NCBI GenBank assembly: GCA_034008185.1 | Contig: CM067082.1 | Coordinates: 128,899,988 to 128,963,987, forward strand | From: Gorsachius magnificus | Taxonomy: Eukaryota > Chordata > Aves > Pelecaniformes > Ardeidae | Direction: 5' to 3' | DNA length: 64,000 nucleotides | Program-made: the position numbers and the translations under genes | Notes under the pieces: generated by a model | The model's input: only the letters and a program-made list of their open reading frames with translations | Databases searched by the model: none | Told to the model about the DNA's origin: nothing | Shown here: in pieces, positions 14,197 through 27,300 of the stretch | How the letters are laid out: every line of letters starts with the position of its first letter | Position numbering within the stretch: position 1 is the stretch's first letter

Positions 14197-15166
14197 AGGC
14201 TAAAACTCTAAAACAGTGACTCAAAACCTCTCCCTCCTTTGTTCATTTTTTCCATCATCTGCTACAAAGTGAAGATGTATTATGTGGCTTTTGTCACTGT
14301 CAGTGAGACTTACTGACCTCTGAATATGTGGTCATTTGTTCATTCCTCACTTAATGGATTTTAACTGATTTGATCAGGAAATCATATGTCACCTTACAAA
14401 ACTAATCACTTTGTGATTAGGGTACTGTTCAGACAAATCTCAGACACAGTGCTCCCATGATTTCCCTGCTGAAAAAAAAAAAGCAGCCCTGCTACTTAAA
14501 CACTAGCTAGTATTTCGTTAAACAATTTGTACCAGCCTGGATCTTTTTATTATAATGACATGTGTACATTGATGTGACAGAATACAAATGCACAGAACTT
14601 TTTATACTTCCATGATACAAAGACTGATACATTACTTGCTTGGCTGACAAATGAAGATCTTTCTAACCAAACAAGACATGCTGACTGCAGCTTACTGCAA
14701 CACTCTTTGTATTTTGATGCATAACTGCAATTCAAAGGATGAACTCTGGGTCGTAAAACTGGCTGAACTGGAAGTTAGGATGCTTTTCACCTTCTCTTAC
14801 AAACATGGATGAAGACTAGGTGATTAATGTACATGCATTTCCATGTATATGTTTTTTCATAGGTGTATTGTATACCCTGTTATTCACATTAGGATTTTCT
14901 GTGGAATCAAATGTATATTAACAAAATGAAAGCCTAAAGGCCACCCAAGCTGGCATTCACTTCAGCAGAATATCAAATTAAACTAGGTTTAAGCATATTC
15001 TTCTAAAATCAAGACAGAGGAGACAAGTCATTTTAATAAAAAATCTATTTACCTTGTTTATATAGAAGAGCAGAATCTAATTTATTTGTGTGCCCATCTG
15101 GACTAGATTGCTCATTTTAAGTTAATTTAACAAATGATAGACTGCTACTGGCCTTTTCTTTCCCAG

Positions 15167-15358
15167 GAGAAGAGGTTGATAGACAGCTGTGTAGAGACGC
15201 TATCTACCCAATCCCGGTTGTCTGCGAAGCTCCGTGCCCAAAGGACTGTGTGCTCAGCATGTGGTCCGCATGGTCCTCCTGCTCACACACCTGCTCCGGC
15301 AAAACCACAGAAGGGAAGCAGATGCGTGCCCGCTCCATTCTGGCGTATGCAGGTGAAG
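15167..15358 (+). CDS. THSD7A: THSD7A coding exon 1 of window (TSP1 repeat with WSAWSSC core)
   Basis: The exon follows a pyrimidine tract ending ttcccag and stops before the donor gtaagg. It enters with two bases of a split codon (phase 1) and leaves with one base (phase 1), so its 192 bases are 64 codons' worth. The peptide starts [14 protein letters not shown], ends one repeat at CEAPCPKDC, and opens the next TSP1 repeat with [16 protein letters not shown] followed by a basic strand [11 protein letters not shown]. It has six cysteines. The W-x-x-W pair is the usual C-mannosylation target, and the S/T between the Cys residues of CSHTCSG is in the O-fucosylation position of TSP1 repeats. An in-frame ATG lies at 15134 inside the intron, but the family match begins only at the acceptor. 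Confidence 0.93.
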
Positions 15359-18300
15359 GTAAGGTCGTGTGCTCTTGCAGACTCTTGTTTGGTTGTGAAT
15401 TCTCAACTGTCTTTGCAATGGCAAAGTAATTTCTTGATCAACAGGACAAATTATTAGATGGAGCTGTGTTTTTTTAAATATAGAAAAAATATTTAACTGC
15501 TTATCCTACATTTACTCGTGGTACCTAAAGCTGTTTTAAAGAGGAGATTTTATTTTGCTTATTTCAGTTAATGCTGCTTTTTTTTTATTGTGCTTCATGT
15601 TACTGTTTTGATTTTGAATATATGGTTTTCTTGTTTTCTGTTAGAATTAAACAAGGTAAACAATTTAACCTATGCAGCTGTCTATGAAAGACATTTATAG
15701 AGGATTTTTAATAACCTAGCTATAATTTAGGTCCAATTTGGAAGGATATAAGTATGAATGATGAAAAGATGAGAAGGGGTTCAAATGCTAACAAGTGGCT
15801 TTTGTAGTTTCTTAGCTCAAATTGGTAACTAATGTTAGCCCATTCACATTGTTATTCATAGTAAGACTTTGGTTTTACCCTGCAAATCCTCACTCACCTG
15901 AATGGTTTCCATTCACGCAAATGGTCCTTGTGCAGCATCTGCAGCAAATGCAAAGAGAAGACATAGCTGGAATATAAAACAGCAGAAGAAAATGGTTTTA
16001 GATATAGGTTCGCATCTATTCTTTAATGATTTTCCATGCTTTATATAAATTGTTTTGTTTTGTTCTTAAGTATTTGGGGGGGGGGTAATAGAGCAAATGT
16101 ATTGTAATGTAACGTGGTTCTGAAATGGCTACATCAGGTGTGACGGGGTCCAACTGGTAAAATGCCTTGTGCAACACTGGCAGCAAGGAGACACGGTCAC
16201 AAAAGGATTCTTGGAAAACGTTTACTCATGCGTATTACTGACAGTAAAGTTAAATGTCTTCAGTATAAAAGGATACCTGCATGTTTTAATTGTTCTTTAA
16301 AACTGTAAGCATTTTATTACTTCAGAGTTAAGATGAAATTTAGCTGAAAAGTGAAACCTGTAAAGCATGGAAGTAGTGAAACAGAATACCCTTTCGGAGA
16401 AATGCAGAAAGAAAGGGACAGGCTTCATCACATACCAAAATACTTCTCTGTTTGCAAGCACAGTTAATTCTATAGCTAAAAGAATACTGTGTATTTGACG
16501 TAATTCGGGTAATTGTAAAAAAATACGTAGCAGAGCAGGCATTTTCAACCTTTTCCCTGAACGGCACCTTTGCTACAAGTGTAAAAGGCAATGAGAACTA
16601 TACTCATTTTAGTAGGTGATTCAAAGGTTAAATTACCTAGATGGATCAATGTAAGAAAGTAGAAATGCTCTTAAAATTAGAAACAAAATTGGGTTTATGT
16701 TGTACCTTTTTTTATAGTGTGTCAAATGGACTCATTTTGAGGGAAACACAGGGCCGTGTTTTCAGATGATAATTCAAATAAACGTATATTCATGTGCTTC
16801 TTGCTTTTCCATGTAGGTCAAGATAATAGATTTTCCATGTGCTTGTGCCATTTTACTAGAGACAAAAATTTAACATCCTGGCAAGTATGCCACAAAAGTG
16901 AAAACCTAAATTACTCCAGAAAATGATTCCACTTTCTTATGCTTCCTTTTAAAAAGTACCCATTTTATTCTGACTTTGGTACTTGACACATCTTAGGATA
17001 ATTTACAAGGCTGCAGATGCAGCAAAGCAGTTAAGCATAGGCTGGATTTTAGGTGTATGGATTTTATTTATGTCTGTGGCGCAAGGATCAGAACCAGCAT
17101 GGAGTGATCAAAAAGATGGACAGGCCTCAAACCATGCAGGTAGTAGCAAAGAGATCCCTAAACTACTGATGAGAAAGCCAACTCATTACCTGGGTGTTGC
17201 AGTGCATCAGCTTTGCTCAAACCCTGGCCTCTTTACCACTATTCTGAGATGAGTTTATTTTGTGCCTTTTTTAAGGATACAAGCTGGTATGTCTACAAAG
17301 CTTACAGCAGTTCACTCACATCTTGGTGAGATATTTTCAACACCATGCTCCTTTGCACTCTGTACAAACTCCAGAGAATAAAGATATATAAATAAATAAA
17401 AGAACCTTCCACGGTTTAGCATACCATTACAACTCTAGCTGGAAGGTACTTTTCACCTTTGTTTGTATGATATTCAAAAAATATCAGTTTAGCTTTTATT
17501 TTTTTATGCTTCTCTGAAATTAGAGTTGTCGTCATCTTTCTCCTCATACGTCTCCTATGCCTTTTAGTTATTTGCTGCATGACAAATAACTGAATGACTT
17601 TTCACCTCCAGAATTGCATGGCAGAGGTCAGCAGTGTTCCCAAAACATAAAACATTGATTGTGTAGTTGGTGCTGGGAGGTCATTTTATGTTCTGGGGGC
17701 ACAGAATTTATTCATGTATCTGAAAGTCTGTATTCTGCTGATATAAAAAAGGAGCTCCATGTGAAACTTTTTTTTTTTGAAACATGCAGTTTTCAGTTCT
17801 ATTCTGAGCTTATAAAAAATGCACATTACTGTTGATGAAAACTGTGTAAACATTATATATAACTAGAAATGCTGTGTCTCTCACATGTAAGACCAATAAT
17901 TCCATTTACACATTAAAACTGAGTTCTGAAAATAGCTGTCAGTTCTGTTCAGGTGAACGGTCCCACAAGTGTTCCCTTTTCGATTTTTGAACCTTTCCTT
18001 GAACCATTGGTATGAGAGACAGACCAGGTTAGGTAAACCATTTCATAGTAATTCCTGTATAATATAGCCATTATTTTTTTTTAAAGAACATGATAGGACA
18101 AATATATTGTACATAAATATATACAAGTCCTATGATATCAGGATTGGACATTAATTAATGAAAGAATGTGCAAGTCTGCTGCCAATCTATGAATAAGGCT
18201 AAACAGCTTCTAAGATGACAAAAGGAGTCCAGGTTTATCCCTGTGAGTCCTTGATCACACACATCCTCCTGCTAGTCATGGAGAAATCAGTCTACAAGCC

Positions 18301-21300
18301 CAGTAAGATCCAAGCGTTGCAGGCATTACATACACAAGGAATATTACAAACCCTCAAAGTACCTGAAGTGCTCTATTCTTGTTCATTGGGGTACTTAAAC
18401 ATGAACACCCCATTGAAATTTTTGAGGGTCTGTAAATACATATGAAATAGGTTCTTTTATCTAGATCTCGGGTGGCTTCTTATTGAAGTATTGTCTGCGA
18501 TTGTTCAGCTTCTCTCCTCTTTGAAATAAAAAAATACTATATTCTGTCATTTTGCTTGTTAATGCTGGCAAATGACTGTCTGTGATAGAGCTTTTTATTT
18601 CACATTTAAGACCTTATTTTTCGTCTTACCTCGCAGTTATCTATGCTGCTGAATTGGTTTGAAGTTAGCATAACTGGCCACCAGGAAACAGCCATAGTAT
18701 AACTGATTTTCTTGGATGACTTAGAATAGGAATAATTCGGTAGTGTTATAATAATTCCTTGGTGACAGGAATAGCTTAACAGGAAAAATTGAAGCCATAT
18801 GTAAATTACAGTAGTGACAAAGTTTTCTAATGAGCTCTGGGATATGACTGCCCCTCCAGCACCACACTGACTTCTGCTCGAGCCAGGAGCTGACCTCGGC
18901 CGTACGCCCTCTCATCAGCATTTCCTCATTCAGAACAAGACCTCTTCCTCATGGTCAAACCATACGCTGCAGAGCCTCAAGCACAGTGCGGTTATGCACA
19001 TCTGGGATGGGCTTATTTACTTGCTTTCAGTGGAGAGATAGAGAGAGGAGTCGCCACCAGATAAAGACTTCCTGTGGTTTGTGAGATGACTCTGTGTGGA
19101 AATCGGTGTCATAAGAACCTTTTTTTTTATATCTTTTCTGAGATCATTGTCCTCAGCTTGAAGGTTTGAAAGGTGAAGTGATATATAAATTTGCCTGTCT
19201 GTGAGCCTGCCTGTAGTGGTAGCTCATTTGTGTCACTGTCAAAAACATCTTCATGGTACAGTAAGAAACTCAGGAAAGTCATTGTCTCAAAATTTAAAAT
19301 GACAGCAGAGGACATAAGTCCAGTAAAGGCACCATTTACAGCTCAGCCTATCTTTGTTGAATGTAGGGTTTATCTATTTTTATTTTCTGTTTAATATTTC
19401 TGCTAATTTTTTATTTCCCGATTACAGTAAATCTTAGATAATTAGTAATACGCACTAAGACTACTTTACTTAGGCCATGACCTGTGACTAAAAAGTACTA
19501 AATGAGTCTTAATTTTTTAGTATATAGAGTTGATATTCTGATTGATTCTGTATTGATTATACACTGACATTGATTGACACTGCCAAATCAGCGTCATACA
19601 GCATAACACTAATATTGTGGATACATTCCAAGTTTTATCAGTAGTAATTGACTGATACTGATTTTGGAAAAGTGAAGATTAAAAAAAAAAAACAAACCCA
19701 CAAATCAAATGCAAAGAAGAAAATAAGCTGATTAAGAAGCTTAATTTAATAAAATGAGAATGAAGGACCATTTTGTTTGAAATATTCTCTTAGGGAAGGG
19801 ATGCATGTGCATGGCAATGTCTTACTATGGCTATTGTATTTTCATATTCTGGCAAAGTATAATGCCAGAAGGACTATTTAGTGTGACCTCATATATCAGA
19901 CTATTCAACATCACTGAGTTAGATAGTGTAGAATATCAGTTGTCCATCTCATCAGGTATTCTGTTTGACAGGGGCCAATAGCTCATACTTTTCATATACC
20001 TGCAAGATTGATTTACTGAACGTGTAAGGAATAGCTGGATCAAAGGAGTTTCTTCTCAACTCTGGGCAAATTACGGTTTATATGCTTTAAAATTTTATTC
20101 CTGTTAAAATTCCAACACACTTTGACTTCATGATTGCAAAAGCTGAGTTATACTTACGTTTTTTTAATGTGTTTACTCTTCTTACACTTGCTCGCTTTGT
20201 TTGGTTTTAATTTTTGTATTTTCCTAGCTTGAAATAACAGTATGTGGCAATTAAATCTGAAAGCATAGAATTGAGTAATTGTTCTCCCAGCAAATTCCCT
20301 ATTCACCAAAGGATCAGTTTTGGAGAAGACAGAGATTTTCATGAGTTTTAACTGATTTCAGCTGAAACAGGAATAAAAACCCACTTTAGTTTTGGAGCTG
20401 GGGAACCAGAATTTTCAGGCTAGACTTGCAAAGTGACCTGTGCTTCGCTTTTGCTCAGGAGCCCCTCAGTTCAGAATCCTGCCTGGAGTGTGGGGTCTGG
20501 GATTCAAATCCTATCCAAGAAAGGACTTGAGGACAGACCTCTCATCTCCCATGGGCGCACCCTCACTTCTGTCGTGAATGTTTGCAGAACTGGAACAGGA
20601 GATCTGCACCAACAGGGTGGTCTTTGTTCTCATGTTAGCGGTCTGCGTGAAATGACCACGTCTGTCTTTGGAAGTGCAGCTGCCTCAAGGAGTGCCTACC
20701 TCGTTCCTAAGGCAAAAAATAAATGAATAACATCTCACTCTCTAGATTACAAGAGGCACTTCAGAAGCATCTGTTTTCTCAAACCTTAAGATTATTCCAG
20801 CTGCTTTGAAATGCATATATAAAATTATATGCATTTGTAGAATGAGTGATATCAAAACGATTAATTAAAAATGATCCAAAATGCTTTAAAAAATGTTAAG
20901 CATTTTGAAATTTGGAAGTTATGAAGACAGTGTCACAAAAAAAAAAAAGACTCATAAAATCCAGTCCTCGAATATCCTAGAGCAAGATGTCTTACCCATT
21001 ACCAGCTCCAAGTCAGGCAGAATAGCAATGTAAGCATATGACAATTCTGTTAAAGCGTTCAAGGAAACTACCCTCAAATCTCTGCTATTTTATGAGTGAT
21101 ACACAAGTCCCTCTGTAAAGCTCCTTTTTCATTTCCAAGTGTGCTTTGCTTAAGTATCCAAACCCAAAACGAAGTGCTTCAGCTCCAACTGGTTTTTGTA
21201 CCTTGAATATTTTTAGTATTCCTAAGCAGTTATTTACAGTCATCTGATCACATTATATAAAATATATTTAGTATTCTATGTCCCTTTTGCATGTATTCTA

Positions 21301-24300
21301 ATAAAAATCTATTTTTTTCTGTGATACTCATTAATTTTTATATTCCTGTCAAATCTGCCCTCATTTGGTGAAATGCTCTAAAAGTTGAGCAGCCCTGATC
21401 TTGTTACCCCTACGCAGATGTTATAAAGGGCATCTCTAACTGCCCTCTCCTTCTCCAACCCCTTCTGCTTTTTCTGTACCTATTTTAATTTGAGGGAGCA
21501 CAAGGGAATGCTGATTTCCTGGAGAGAATGGCACACTGAGTTATAAATAAATAGTTTATGTTTTAGTATTACAAAGAATTAGTAGTAGTGTTTGTTGTTT
21601 TATATTTCAGTAAAATTATTTCCACATTTTGTTCATTCTTTGTGTAGTTTTTTTTAAATACTGGTTTAATCTGAACAGAACTGGATTCCCACTGAGCTGC
21701 AGACATTCATGCCCCGATGTTTTTCATTTACAAATCAATGTCACTCTCATTTTTTCCCTGAATATACATTATTGCACAGCTGTCAAAACTGAATCTAAAT
21801 TGTCACTTTATTCTCAAATGCCTTAGGAACTGGTAGTTATGGCATCCATTCCTGGGGAAACATTTCTTCCCACGCACACCTCTTCAATTTATGAATTTGC
21901 TTAAATATTTTCCTTGTGTTTTTTCTTGAGTTAATATCAAATGGAAGTAATTAATTTAGTTTAGACTACTTCTCATGTGGATCATCTTTCTCTTCCATGC
22001 CAAATAATTTGTGACTTTACTATTTTTAATTTTTTTTCTTTTTCAAAATGCACTCACTTTCCTAATTTCCTTGCTTATATTCCTATCTGCTGCTGTTAGC
22101 TAGGAGATTTTTTTGTTTCCTGAAGGAAGCTGCTTGAATAACTTTTTGAAACATATTACACAACCATGGTTTTGTTTTACCATTTTGGTTTTTATGTCCT
22201 TTTTTGAGAAAATGCATATGACTTATTTTGTCTTGGTGCCACACATTTTGACATATATGTATAGCAAATCTGATAGACTTGAGCTGCATCCATTCTGAGC
22301 CAGAACCAATTCCCTTTCAGTCATTGTTTAATTACATTCACACAGTTTTAGGTTTTTTTTAATCCCCCTTTGCAAAACTTAAGATTAGCTCATGTCTGTC
22401 ATGACATCTCAGTTAATACGATGTTTACTGTTTCTTGGTTGCATCAGTATTTTTAGCCCAAAGTCAGAAGTTAAAATTATCTCTGTGGAAATAATTTGAG
22501 AATTTGGATTTTGTCCTGTGGTTTCACTAGAATGGCCCTTTCCTCACTTTTTCTGCACTGTTTGCTGCAGATCTAGACGTTCCACAAAAGCAACTTGGGG
22601 TCTAAAGTATTTCCACCACTTGTGACACTTGACTGACTCATGTTGGAGTACTTGAAGTATCCATCGTTTCATTGGTTACATTTAGTTGTTTATTTAATTC
22701 CTCTCAATAATGAGTGCTTAAAACCCCTTCCTTCTTGCACGTCTGTAGGGCTGGAGGTCAACCTAATGTCCAGCAGTGGGATAGAAAGGCTAATATGCTC
22801 TCTGATATGTGCTTGGCATGAGCATACATTCTTTTCAGTGAAAAGCAAAGTATAGCTCATCTGCAGTAACAATAAAAAGCTCCTCTTTCAGTTATCTTCC
22901 TTACTGTTCTTGTGTTTCAGGAAAGACTAAAATGTTATTTAGATTTCCCCTGGCTTTCTGTCACCTCGAGATAGGAGTCCTATTGTTCCTGTGTAGGCCA
23001 TGAATGTTTAAATTAATTCTTGAACCTAGATTCTGTATGTCTAGTAACACCATAGCTCTAGCAGACATGCTGTCTACTCACAGGGCTAGATATCTAGTAG
23101 TCTATGCTCAAGTCTGGTAGGAAAGACCTCTTCTTTACTTGTTGAGGACTGGGAGGCCAGATTAGCTTTGAAGCAGTTGAATATAAGAAACTGAACATAG
23201 TATCTGAGAGTGGACACAACAAAGATAGCATTATCTGAGCTTTTCTTCACAATTATTGACACTTGAATGCATTTTAATCTTTACCTGCAACAGCCTTTGT
23301 TATCTCAATCTGGACTTGAAATTGCCAGCTGTGCCATCCTCTCTGGTAATTATGTAAAATGGATAAATATCCACTGGGAGCTAGGACAAGAGCTCCAAAA
23401 ATCTTTTAATTGATCCATGAATTAGACATAAACAGTGGTCTGTACACATGCATAACTAGAATATTTAACCGTTTCTTCTGCCTAGTGTCTTCATACCTCC
23501 TTATGTGATCTCTTGCAGTCTCTTTTAGAGAACCCCAAAATAAAAGGCTGTAGATTACTCCAAGCACACTAGTGTGTTATAGAAGTTGTTATTATTTTGG
23601 CATTCTTGTTGTACACATTTACATTTACTGTCCATGCACATTCTATTCTGTGTAGTCTGTTGTCTGAAGTTTGTCAAAATCCATACTGGGCATAAGAAGA
23701 GGAGGAAAGAGGAACAGCATTTCTTTCTTGTAATCAAAGTGAGAATATATAACTAATAACATTTCAAAGTGTTGCATTTTTTTTTTTAATAAAACACTCT
23801 CTTTCCTTCCACTGCATGAACTTTTGCCCTGTTTTATTGTTCCAGGAGGAATACAGTGCCCAAATAGTAGTGCCCTACAGGAAACGCGCAGCTGTAACGA
23901 ACACTCTTGCACTGTGTATCATTGGCAGACTGGCCCGTGGGGACAGTGCATAGAGGACACGTCTGTCTCTTCTTTCAACTCCTCTGCCAGCTGGAACAGG
24001 GAGGCCACCTGTTCCGTGGGGATGCAGACGAGAAAGGTCATCTGCGTGAGAGTCAACGTGGGACAAGTGGGCCCAAAAAAGTAAAGATCTTAAAAAAAAA
24101 AAATCTTCATGCTGTAATTATCTTGGGATTTTACTGCTCTATATTTATATCACCAATGACCGCATGCAAAGACAAAAAGAGCCCCACCTTTGTGTTCTCA
24201 TGAGGGAAAAATTTATCTTTTAAAAATACAGAACTGGAGCTACAGAAGGACTACAAAATACCTTTTTCACTATTGATTTTTACGGGTGATATTTACAGTG

Positions 24301-27300
24301 GTGATTTTGCTGACAGCTGACTGACTGCTAAATCCAGTTGGCTCCTTGCCATCGTCAGGTCGAGTCGAGATAAAAGTCTTAGGGCATGTGTGTGGCGTGC
24401 AGTGCAGCACCATTTCCAAGATCCTTGTGGTACCTCCAAGCAAGCAGTGCACTAGATGGATCTGCAGCTCCATGCAAAAATACTGGTTTGGGTCTAAATA
24501 CAGCACAACCCATGTAAGTGCATCTTCTTAGAAGCAGACTGATGAGGTTAAGTATAGTACAGCTCTGACAGGGCATTAGTTTGAAACATTAGTTTGAACA
24601 TTAGTTTGACAACCTTTGTGCGGCTTTTTCCCTATATTCGAGTTTTTCTAAGAGACCCCTTTGGCCCAGTGATTTAATTTTGCAGTTTAATATATGACCA
24701 GGGTTAAATACAGATTAGCTGCTAGTTAAATGCATTTGTTAATATCTTCATATGTTTTGGCAGTCTGTAAATATATCCCACAGAGGACAGATTCAAAGCT
24801 GGAAGAGCTGATAGCAGAGGTCATTTAGAAAGCTCATGAGGCAGCTATTCTTGCACTAAATATTTGCACGGTGCCTGCTATTTGTTGCTTTATTCAGCAG
24901 TAGACTTATTCCTAATTTATTTTAAATGGAAATATGGGGAATAATGCCAGCACATTCAGTAATCTGAATTGTTATATATCTGCATTAAGTTGCTGTTCTA
25001 TTCAGTCATGATACCATCATGTCTTTTATTTGCTACTCATTTTACATTTTAAAAAAACCTGTAATGATTTACCTTCCTTTTTAAATCTGCTGTTAATGTC
25101 TCTGTCTTTGATTTGACCTTAAATTTTTGGGAGCAGGGCTGTTCTATTGTGTCATAATTTAATGCTATGAAATGAGAAAAAAAGTCTTGGTTGATCCTTC
25201 AAAATGTCACATTAAAATCACTGAATCGTTTTTAAGGAACCAGACATTTAACATGAAAATGTAAATAGGAACCTTGTTTTAAACTCCCCTTAATAAAAAG
25301 GATTACTCTGGTATGATACAATCAATATTATTGGCCTTATCTACCTCACAAGTTACAGACTTCAGCTTGTATCTCTTCTGTTTAATCTGACCTTGAGTAA
25401 GGACTGCAGTAAAATCAATACTTTGCTTTAAGCCACATATACTAAATACAAACAATATAAAAGATAGAAATGGTGTTCTAATTGAACTAATTGCCTTGCC
25501 CAAGGATCTGAAGAGGAATTGTAATGTTCAGTGCTCCTGAAAGATGAAATTCTCAGTGAAACAGTGAATGTGTATAATTCAGACTTTTTCCACACTTATA
25601 ATTTCTGTTGTTCTTTAAGAAAAAAGCCATTAGTAAGCCAACGTTCAATACTTTTCAGAAGCATTTTGAGTTTTAACCTTAGAGAAAATTTCTGAAAGTT
25701 TAGTCAATGTATCTGATTGGTAGCAGATGTTTTTTTAAAGTGTACCTGAGTATACCAAGTATACCATATATAATACACCCATGCATGCATAATATGATTT
25801 TATGAACCACATAGAAACAAGGCACTATTTGGCTTAAAAATTTAGACGGCTTACAGAGAGGTGATGGAGTTTTATGTTGCTATAGCTATAATATTTCATG
25901 GTCCTTCACGTTGGTATTTTAGGGAAGAAAAGAGAAAGAGTGGAGATGTCACTATAAGAGGGCACTAAGAAGTAGGTGCTGGTTCACAGTAATGGATCAT
26001 ACTCTGAGAATTTTATGTGAATTGACAAGGAAAATGCAGAGACAACTGATGGAAATCATGAACTAGCAAGAGTTATTGCTGAAGAACATGTTCCCATAAA
26101 GCTGCAACTCAACTTTTCTCCTTTTCCCCTGCTTCTCCTCCCACACTGACAGAGGCATAGTTCTCCAGTGACTATGGAGACCATGCTTTCTCAGTAGTTC
26201 ATCATTAGACTTCCTTGTTGCTCCCTTCAGCCTGGCAAGAAAGATGCCTCGTGCAAGCCAAGCTTCCCCAGCTGATCCAATCCAAATATAAAACTGGTCT
26301 CATCAATCTGGTCCAAGATGCCCTGCAGCCACAAGAGGAAAAGCTAATCATAGTAAAGTTTTCTCACAATGAGCCAACAGCTCTAAAATAGAGACGTGAT
26401 GCTTTTCTTACCTCTTCATGTAATCCTCTGACAGTCCACATTCTGTGCACTTTTAGGGCAATAGTAATTTTGAAATGAGTTTCAAGATTTGCAGTACTTC
26501 TGCAAGAGTTATTGCATCATTCTGAAAACAGGTATTGCAGCATAGAGAGTTGTTTGTCCTTGATGAAATAATAGGTACACAGAACGGGGGAAAATGACTT
26601 GGGTTAATGAGTCCCATATGTGGATGTCCAATAAGCCCTTTTATATGCTCGTCAAGCCTCTTCCTAAAACAAGCAAGGTTTTCTGTCCTTTCTGATAGTC
26701 TTTCACAGTCCCACTGATCTGGCAGTTTCAAACCCTTTTCTGGTTTCTGTCATAATCATGGCCAGGTTATACCTATTTTTTCCTGGATTATAAATGTTAT
26801 TTAGATTAAATGTGCCTCCTTCCAGAGTTTATGTTTCTGGTAAATTTATGAAGAGTTAAAAAAGTATTTTGCTAAGCTAAACTAAATGGCATTTCTTCAT
26901 AATCATTTGAAAGCTTGAAAATAACACTCAAAAGGCAGAGTCTGGAATGGTAAGTGAGGAATCATGATTTTTTTTTTAGCTGAATCCCCAGGTGTAGAAT
27001 GCACTGGTTTTGGCTTGCTTCCATCAGCTATATTTAAATTCTAACAGGTTTTTTTTTTTTATTTCTGTGCTCAATCCTGGTGAATTCTGGGCAACTAGCA
27101 CTCCCCCTGTGTGCCTGCAGGCATTCAGTACCTCTCATGATTCACCATTTCACCGCAGAATTATTGTTTATTTGATAACGCTTCTTTTTTGTTTTTTTTT
27201 TTCTAGATGCCCTGAGAGCCTCCGACCAGAAACAGTGAGACCCTGTCTGCTTCCCTGTAGGAAGGACTGCATTGTGACTCCATTCAGTGACTGGACATTG

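Larger units (their letters stand above)
1..15166 (+). other. THSD7A intron, 3' part (upstream of the first exon seen)
   Basis: About 15 kb of AT-rich sequence without a supported exon. The next exon is entered in phase 1, so the missing upstream exon must end in phase 1. The recognisable contents are the CR1 fragment at 9715-10216, the ERVL-type solo LTR at 13609-14196, and low-complexity stretches, for example a T/G-rich stretch around 10978-11031 and (TTTA)4 near 9446. Short open frames on both strands (60 to 96 codons) show no family resemblance and no paired splice sites in a suitable phase. Confidence 0.8.
15359..23845 (+). other. THSD7A intron between exons 1 and 2 of the window (8.5 kb)
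   Basis: AT-rich intron with phase-1 boundaries. I see no recent mobile element. Noteworthy small items are a G10 run at 16077-16086, a relatively GC-rich stretch at about 20430-20720 containing a tRNA B-box-like string, and two palindromes at 20809-20836 and 20878-20906. The rest appears to be single-copy intron. Confidence 0.8.

Noticed and set aside
18215..18445. 76-codon + strand frame with a mixed, protein-like composition
   Set aside because: No family match, no acceptor or donor in the phase needed to join the flanking THSD7A exons (both phase 1), so not an exon.
23875..24066. Minus-strand frames over exon 2 (His/Arg-rich 63 codons)
   Set aside because: Shadow of the THSD7A coding exon, whose GC-rich codons keep other frames open.
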